DNA of 34,748 nucleotides from a virus. Below are positions 31,074-34,748 of the stretch, piece by piece. The position numbers and the translations under genes are program-made. Location of the stretch: positions 1 through 34,748 of IMG/VR virus record IMGVR_UViG_3300027911_000039, one strand, 5' to 3'. The notes under the pieces were generated by a model. That model was not told the origin of the DNA, searched no databases, and worked only from the letters and a program-made list of their open reading frames with translations. How positions within the stretch are numbered: the first letter of the stretch is position 1; the number at the start of each line of letters is the position of its first letter.

Positions 31074-31519
31074 AGGAACTTACTCCACATAGCTACTGCA
31101 AGTAGACGACTAATATCTTCAGATTGCTTCACATCTGCACCGTAGAATGGACGATGCATCATAACTTCACCACTGTCTAGTTCACCTGTTGCACGATGGA
31201 TGATGTTAGCTTGTGGTTCCATCTGTGTATACAACTGGAAGTGACGTTCGATTGGATCCTTACCCTTCAGTTGTGGATGTCGTACGATATCACCTGGGTG
31301 TAAGTTATACACATCATGCTGTAGGCAGATATCTTCAGGAATGATAACCATACATCCCATCAGACAGATGGTAAACTTTGCTTCACGTTCACGAATGTAT
31401 TGAAACCATACATCCTTATTCTTGTGGTCGATCTTGATCAACTGTGCTGGATGTACAGCTGATACTGCCATAGCCACTTGACCTGTTCTACTATATAAGA
31501 ACATCCTCTGTTTAGACAT
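31064..31519 (-). CDS. Hypothetical protein inside the 7-deazaguanine cassette (151 aa)
   Basis: The ATG follows GGGGA. It contains ICLMGCMVIIPEDICLQHDV (residues ~51-70), then YNLHPGDIVRHPQLKGKDPI and a His/Gln-rich middle. No family is recognised. It lies directly downstream of dpdA with an 8-nt overlap, so it is co-translated with the transglycosylase. This makes it a good candidate for a missing function in DNA modification. Confidence 0.7.
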   Translation of the reverse strand: MSKQRMFLYSRTGQVAMAVSAVHPAQLIKIDHKNKDVWFQYIREREAKFTICLMGCMVIIPEDICLQHDVYNLHPGDIVRHPQLKGKDPIERHFQLYTQMEPQANIIHRATGELDSGEVMMHRPFYGADVKQSEDISRLLAVAMWSKFLCE

Positions 31520-32336
31520 TTATATTCCCCTTCACTGCGTTACGAAATATCATCACATTGTTGTAAAGACTAAGCTCTTGTCTCTCGTTCAATACAAGAT
31601 CGAGATTCTCAGCTAGCTTATGTGGTGACTTATAGTATACTAGATGTTGTGCTTGACATAACATATGTCCGTCATCTGGATAGTTCACTCCATCAATAGC
31701 TGCCATTATTGGTAAACTAGTATCTACACTTATTACATTACCTGGATATCTCTTGTACACAAACTCAGCATACGACTGACATCCTAGTAGGTGAATCCAC
31801 ATCTGCGGATTATGTGCCAACAATGCATCCACTACTTCACCTCTTTGTTGTATGCGTTTGGTTGGATCTTTGCTGAAGAAAGCGTAGTTGTAACCAACAC
31901 CTACAACACTGACAAATGAACGAATACGCTCATAGTGATCGATTAGTTGTTCAATGCTTTTACCTTGTAGTGCTTGACAACGTAATACTTTCTTGTCAAT
32001 CTTATGGTCATGCTTATCCATCCACTTATTGGCAAGGTCGATAGTGCAGCGATAACTGTCAACTACATCTGGAATAAAGAATAGATATGGATCCATCTTC
32101 TGAATAAGCTCACAATATGGAGCTGCAGGTACACTTCTACCAAGTTCGAATGCACTGTTATCTAGATAGATCTTCCTGTCATTCGGACGTGACATGTAGA
32201 AGTTGTAATAGGCTTCCAGATTAGACCATCCTTGTTGATGTCGTAACATCAGATGTGCTAGACAATAGTCATAGTCGTTGAAATGTGTACTCTTATCCAG
32301 AAACTGGATAGGTACTTCGTGTGATATCTTCATCAT
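31512..32336 (-). CDS. dpdA: DpdA-like DNA-guanine transglycosylase (274 aa)
   Basis: The start is ATG at 32336, one base after the stop of the amidotransferase gene, with AAGG upstream. Motifs fit the phage DpdA branch of the tRNA-guanine transglycosylase fold: IYLDNSAFELG (residues 56-66, Asp59), FFIPDVVDS (86-94, Asp90), WIHLLGCQSYAEF (180-192) and ISVDTS (202-207, Asp205 as likely nucleophile). It is shorter than host TGT (about 375 aa), as phage DpdA proteins are. It should swap guanine in DNA for a preQ0-derived base. Neighbouring queC and queF supply that base. Confidence 0.87.
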   Translation of the reverse strand: MMKISHEVPIQFLDKSTHFNDYDYCLAHLMLRHQQGWSNLEAYYNFYMSRPNDRKIYLDNSAFELGRSVPAAPYCELIQKMDPYLFFIPDVVDSYRCTIDLANKWMDKHDHKIDKKVLRCQALQGKSIEQLIDHYERIRSFVSVVGVGYNYAFFSKDPTKRIQQRGEVVDALLAHNPQMWIHLLGCQSYAEFVYKRYPGNVISVDTSLPIMAAIDGVNYPDDGHMLCQAQHLVYYKSPHKLAENLDLVLNERQELSLYNNVMIFRNAVKGNINV

Positions 32337-32337
32337 C

Positions 32338-32907
32338 TTATACCTTATAGGTAACATCGTTATCTCTAAACGTTTCGCCATCAATCCACAGCTTGCCGCG
32401 AAGTGAATAGATAACGCCTGCTCTTGTCATTGTGCTGCCTGGAAATCTTACCGAACTAATAGTACTACCTAGCATGTACATTGGTGCACTAGAGTTACGA
32501 AACATGTACACTTTACGTTCTCTCGTGCTATAAAGTACGCAACTAAACGAACCGTTAATATCAGATAGTACACCTAATCCATCTCTTACAATAGCATCTA
32601 GTAGATATTGTGTATCCCAACCACTAACATCTCTTAGTATACCATTGTGATACAGGTGATAGATTCCGTTGCTAGCGGGATGTATGTACTTATTACCATC
32701 TGTAGTGGTTGGTGTCTGCACATGTCCGAGGTAATATGGGTTTATCTTACTACCAGTTACATCTGGCATTTCACCAGGTCCAGCCTGTGTCAATACACCA
32801 TCCTGACCAATCTCTGTGAACGACCACGCATGCTTACCTCTTGCTTGGTTTAGTTGTGCTAGTTTCTTGAACTCGTCTAGTTTATAGCTTCCGAATATCG
32901 AGCACAT
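32338..32907 (-). CDS. Class II glutamine amidotransferase domain (189 aa), partner of QueC
   Basis: ATG at 32907 is chosen because AAGGAG lies 5 nt upstream and it puts Cys at position 2 (MCSIFG), the N-terminal nucleophile exposed after Met removal. An alternative GTG two codons upstream would bury it. Further signature segments are RGKHAWSF (23-30), LGHVQTPTTTDG (60-71), HNGILRD (87-93) and NGSFSCVLYS (118-127). It should release ammonia from glutamine. Only the glutaminase is present, with no synthetase domain, and it begins 2 nt after queC. It resembles an unfused half of Gat-QueC proteins linked to archaeosine. Confidence 0.88.
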   Translation of the reverse strand: MCSIFGSYKLDEFKKLAQLNQARGKHAWSFTEIGQDGVLTQAGPGEMPDVTGSKINPYYLGHVQTPTTTDGNKYIHPASNGIYHLYHNGILRDVSGWDTQYLLDAIVRDGLGVLSDINGSFSCVLYSTRERKVYMFRNSSAPMYMLGSTISSVRFPGSTMTRAGVIYSLRGKLWIDGETFRDNDVTYKV

Positions 32908-32909
32908 AC

Positions 32910-33635
32910 TCACTCCTTATATTCTACTGGATCAACAATATTACATAGTTCGAAGTTCTTCAGCCGTTCTGCACATGCACCACACTTACCACATGCCACT
33001 TGCTTCTTTGGCTTCATTCCATGTACCTGTACTGCACCTGTGTCTGTATTTACCCATTGTGGGTTATAACATGTCCAAGTGTCCTCGAAAGGTACACCTA
33101 GCTCAGTACCTAGCTGGATCTCTTTGGCTTTATTCCAATCGATGAAAGGAGCTATAACCTTAATCTTATGCTCACGATTAAGGTCAAATACACCATTTAC
33201 ACGTGATAGGAACTCAGGAGTAGTATCCCAATATCCATACAAGTCGTGACATTGCAGTCCGATGTATACTTCTTCAGCACCAATAGCTTCAGCAATAGTA
33301 ACTGACATGTTGAGCATAAGTGCATTACGGTTTGGTACGTACGTGACTGGTTGTGGGTGACCAAGGATATCCTCTACATCAGGAACATCAATGGTGCTTC
33401 CCTTTAAGTTACTACATACCTTAGCAAGTAATGGTTGTAGGAATCCTAGACTGATAACATGATGTTGAATACCTAGCTTGTCACATGTTGTACGTGCACA
33501 TGATAGCTCAACACTTTGTCTCTGTCCATAGTCAAAACTTATAGCGGTAACATCACGGTGAAGCTTATTACGTACATAATAAGTCAACACCGTGCTATCT
33601 AGGCCACCGCTAAGGATGACGACGGCCTTACTCAT
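32910..33635 (-). CDS. queC: QueC, 7-cyano-7-deazaguanine (preQ0) synthase (241 aa)
   Basis: ATG at 33635 is preferred over an upstream in-frame start because AGGTGA lies 5 nt before it and the protein then begins MSKAVVILSGGLDSTVL as QueC does. The PP-loop SGGLDST is at 9-15, FDYGQRQ at 34-40, VPNRN at 100-104, and the zinc cysteines are Cys189, Cys215, Cys218 and Cys221. The usual substrate-loop DYSGYPDCRPEF reads DLYGYWDTTPEF here, so the Cys-Arg pair is replaced. It should convert CDG to preQ0 with ATP and ammonia. The glutaminase gene follows 2 nt downstream. Confidence 0.96.
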   Translation of the reverse strand: MSKAVVILSGGLDSTVLTYYVRNKLHRDVTAISFDYGQRQSVELSCARTTCDKLGIQHHVISLGFLQPLLAKVCSNLKGSTIDVPDVEDILGHPQPVTYVPNRNALMLNMSVTIAEAIGAEEVYIGLQCHDLYGYWDTTPEFLSRVNGVFDLNREHKIKVIAPFIDWNKAKEIQLGTELGVPFEDTWTCYNPQWVNTDTGAVQVHGMKPKKQVACGKCGACAERLKNFELCNIVDPVEYKE

Positions 33636-34044
33636 TCGTGTCACCTGACAATGCTTCGTTTTGGTTACGTGCCTTGACATCTTGGACTAACTTCTTGATG
33701 ATGGCAGCAGCTTGTGCGTCAACTTCCTTACCAGACAATGTCTTGACACCCTTCGGTGGCTTGGTTGCCTTCACGCGTGGCTTGTTGGCTGATTCAGGTG
33801 GATTCTCACTATCGATAACTACCTGCTTTACCCTCGGCTTATCTGTAGGATAGTCACGCACCTTTACCTTGATCTTAGATACCTTGATGTTGTATGTTTC
33901 GATGAGGTTGGTGGCACGTTCTTCGGCACTAGTTTCTGTATCGTTCAATACCTCTACTAGTTGACGAACAAGTTCTTCGGTTTGCTTCACACGCTTACGT
34001 TCTAGATATTCGACCATGTAGGCCTTCTGTGCTTCAGTTTGCAT
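33628..34044 (-). CDS. Hypothetical charged protein at the start of the cassette (138 aa)
   Basis: AAGGAGA precedes the ATG. The N-terminus is helical and charged (AYMVEYLERKRVKQTEELVR). The middle (KVSKIKVKVRDYP) and a Lys/Pro-rich linker (NKPRVKATKPPKGVKTL) lead to another helix. It overlaps queC by 8 nt. It is basic in the middle, which fits DNA binding. No family recognised. Confidence 0.7.
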   Translation of the reverse strand: MQTEAQKAYMVEYLERKRVKQTEELVRQLVEVLNDTETSAEERATNLIETYNIKVSKIKVKVRDYPTDKPRVKQVVIDSENPPESANKPRVKATKPPKGVKTLSGKEVDAQAAAIIKKLVQDVKARNQNEALSGDTNE

Positions 34045-34240
34045 TATATGTCTCCTTAATATGTATATCCTGCTTGGTTATGTTCATTGATGCTAATGTT
34101 GATAGTAGTTTTGTTGCTTCACCGGACACCTCTATCTGCGATGGACCAGTGTATACTGCTTGAAACTCTGGCTCTAGACAATCCTTCAACCACATTGCTG
34201 CCATTGGTTGCTGGCAGTCTACTTCTATAGTAATGTTCAT
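34034..34240 (-). CDS. Small hypothetical protein, first gene of the leftward operon (68 aa)
   Basis: ATG at 34240 follows a near-perfect AAGGAGG; an in-frame codon 16 residues upstream lacks a site and lies before the likely transcription start. The protein reads MNITIEVDCQQPMAAMWLKD onward, with a likely alpha-beta-alpha pattern (IEVSGEATKLLSTLASMNIT). It is the promoter-proximal gene of the modification operon, so a regulatory role is possible. No family recognised. Confidence 0.7.
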   Translation of the reverse strand: MNITIEVDCQQPMAAMWLKDCLEPEFQAVYTGPSQIEVSGEATKLLSTLASMNITKQDIHIKETYNAN

Positions 34241-34259
34241 TGTATTACCTCCTTGATAC

Positions 34260-34288
34260 ATTATATATGCGTTCGAGATGGAAATCAA
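34260..34288 (-). promoter_or_regulatory. Sigma70-type promoter for the leftward modification operon
   Basis: Reading leftward, TTGATT (34283-34288) and TATAAT (34260-34265) are separated by exactly 17 nt. The -10 is a perfect consensus and the -35 matches four of six bases. The start codon at 34240 lies 20 nt downstream with AAGGAGG between. It uses host polymerase, so the operon is probably expressed early, before the gp55-like sigma factor acts. Confidence 0.82.
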
Positions 34289-34306
34289 GTGAAAAGTGAA
34301 CTATTT

Positions 34307-34324
34307 TAGTACACTAGTGTACTA
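34307..34324. promoter_or_regulatory. Perfect 18-bp palindrome, candidate operator
   Basis: TAGTACACTAGTGTACTA is fully self-complementary. It lies 19 bp upstream of the -35 box of the leftward promoter. Length and symmetry fit a dimeric regulator site. The binding protein is unknown. Confidence 0.75.
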
Positions 34325-34350
34325 GAAGTAGAAACTTTATAGCTCAGAAT

Positions 34351-34390
34351 AAGAATGATTCGTATTCGGTGATTCTTAAGATATCTTAAG
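34351..34390. promoter_or_regulatory. Two adjoining dyads in the divergent control region
   Basis: CTTAAGATATCTTAAG (34375-34390) is a perfect 16-bp palindrome. Overlapping it on the left, AAGAAT (34351-34356) and ATTCTT (34372-34377) form a 6-bp dyad with a 15-bp gap. The spacing fits further operators or a looped regulatory complex between the divergent operons. Confidence 0.65.
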
Positions 34391-34397
34391 GTTCATT

Positions 34398-34419
34398 TAA
34401 ATAAGTTATCGTTCGATAA
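34398..34419 (+). repeat. 15-bp direct repeat copy 2 with overlapping dyad
   Basis: TAAATAAGTTATCGT (34398-34412) repeats 90-104. It overlaps the dyad TTATCG-TT-CGATAA (34406-34419) and is flanked by CATTTA/TAAATG (34394-34399 and 34416-34421). This copy lacks the full ATAAATA core (TTAAATA instead). Confidence 0.6.
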
Positions 34420-34446
34420 ATGTTTTAAATAAAGTGCAAAAAACAG

Positions 34447-34475
34447 TTGCACTTTGGTGCGTTTTAGTATATACT
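34447..34475 (+). promoter_or_regulatory. Possible sigma70-type promoter for the rightward operon
   Basis: TTGCAC (34447-34452) and TATACT (34470-34475) are separated by 17 nt. The -10 matches five of six bases; the -35 is weaker. It lies about 40 nt before the ATG at 34515 and diverges from the promoter at 34260-34288. Confidence 0.6.
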
Positions 34476-34514
34476 GTAGGTGTAGTAAATGGTAAACAAC
34501 ATAGGAGATACGAC

Positions 34515-34697
34515 ATGAAGATTAGTAAAAGTGAACGAGACGATGCAATAGAGAGCCTCAACTTTATCATCGAGCAGTTGCAGTTCTTCGCGCACGACCT
34601 GGAGACGAGCAAGGTAAAGGATCTAGATGTGGACGATATCGCTGAACAGTGTCGTCAGCTTGGTTTCGATCTTGCAAACATATTCGAGGAGCAATAA
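34515..34697 (+). CDS. Small hypothetical protein, first gene of the rightward operon (60 aa)
   Basis: ATG at 34515 follows AGGAGA; the same frame is open further upstream but runs through the promoter. The protein is acidic and helical (MKISKSERDDAIESLNFIIE, then FFAHDLETSKVKDLDVDDIA). No family recognised. It starts the operon divergent from the modification genes and is followed without gap by another ORF. Confidence 0.7.
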   Translation: MKISKSERDDAIESLNFIIEQLQFFAHDLETSKVKDLDVDDIAEQCRQLGFDLANIFEEQ

Positions 34698-34748
34698 ATG
34701 AAACAACATATCGTAACGGTAATGAATGGTGACGAGAACTTTGCTAAG
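34698..34748 (+). CDS. N-terminal end of a CDS leaving the window
   Basis: ATG starts right after the preceding TAA, with GGAGCAATAA upstream, and the frame is open to the last base (MKQHIVTVMNGDENFAK). Only 17 codons are visible, so no family can be assigned. Confidence 0.6.
   Translation, partial: MKQHIVTVMNGDENFAK

Noticed and set aside
1-34748. tRNA genes, integrase, transposase or attachment site
   Set aside because: No cloverleaf with a GTTCRA loop and CCA-compatible stem was found by eye, and no ORF shows recombinase or transposase motifs.

Overview
The window is part of a double-stranded DNA tailed phage genome, probably longer than the window because genes run off both ends. The virion genes follow the order of P22-like short-tailed phages: small terminase, large terminase, portal, scaffold, coat, gp4-like adaptor, gp10-like stabilisation protein, fibres, ejection proteins and spike. 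The host is probably a Gram-negative bacterium. Shine-Dalgarno sites are good throughout, a canonical sigma70-type promoter is present, and there are no tRNA genes, CRISPR arrays, insertion sequences or integrase.

Layout. Positions 1-553 hold the end of a rightward small-gene operon, closed by a strong intrinsic terminator. Positions 554-1142 have no convincing gene and could hold a structured RNA. Positions 1143-4070 (+) hold small genes including a T4 gp55-like late sigma factor, a holin-like protein, a lysozyme-like endolysin, a DUF5659-like protein and a GIY-YIG-like protein. Positions 4077-27066 (+) are the packaging, head, tail, fibre and ejection genes. Positions 27069-34240 (-) are one long leftward operon driven by a sigma70-type promoter at 34260-34288. 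Positions 34241-34514 are a divergent control region rich in perfect palindromes, from which a second rightward operon starts and runs off the window.

Two systems stand out. First, the motif ATAAATA, the core of the T4 late promoter TATAAATA, occurs nine times on the + strand by reading. Seven copies lie in short gaps just before genes or gene groups and none was found in the long structural ORFs. The gp55-like sigma factor encoded at 1504-1905 is the obvious reader, so a T4-type late transcription circuit appears to drive a P22-type virion programme, including the operon that encodes the sigma factor itself.

Second, the leftward operon carries a 7-deazaguanine DNA modification cassette: queC, a separate class II glutamine amidotransferase domain next to it, a DpdA-like transglycosylase and a complete bimodular queF. 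Together these predict replacement of some guanines in phage DNA by a preQ0-derived base, with preQ1 or archaeosine-type bases the leading candidates. No folE, queD or queE is visible, so precursor must come from the host or from genes outside the window. A P-loop kinase-like protein and several unrecognised ORFs sit among these genes and are candidates for accessory steps.

Functional calls rest on motif and family recognition by eye; no database search was run.
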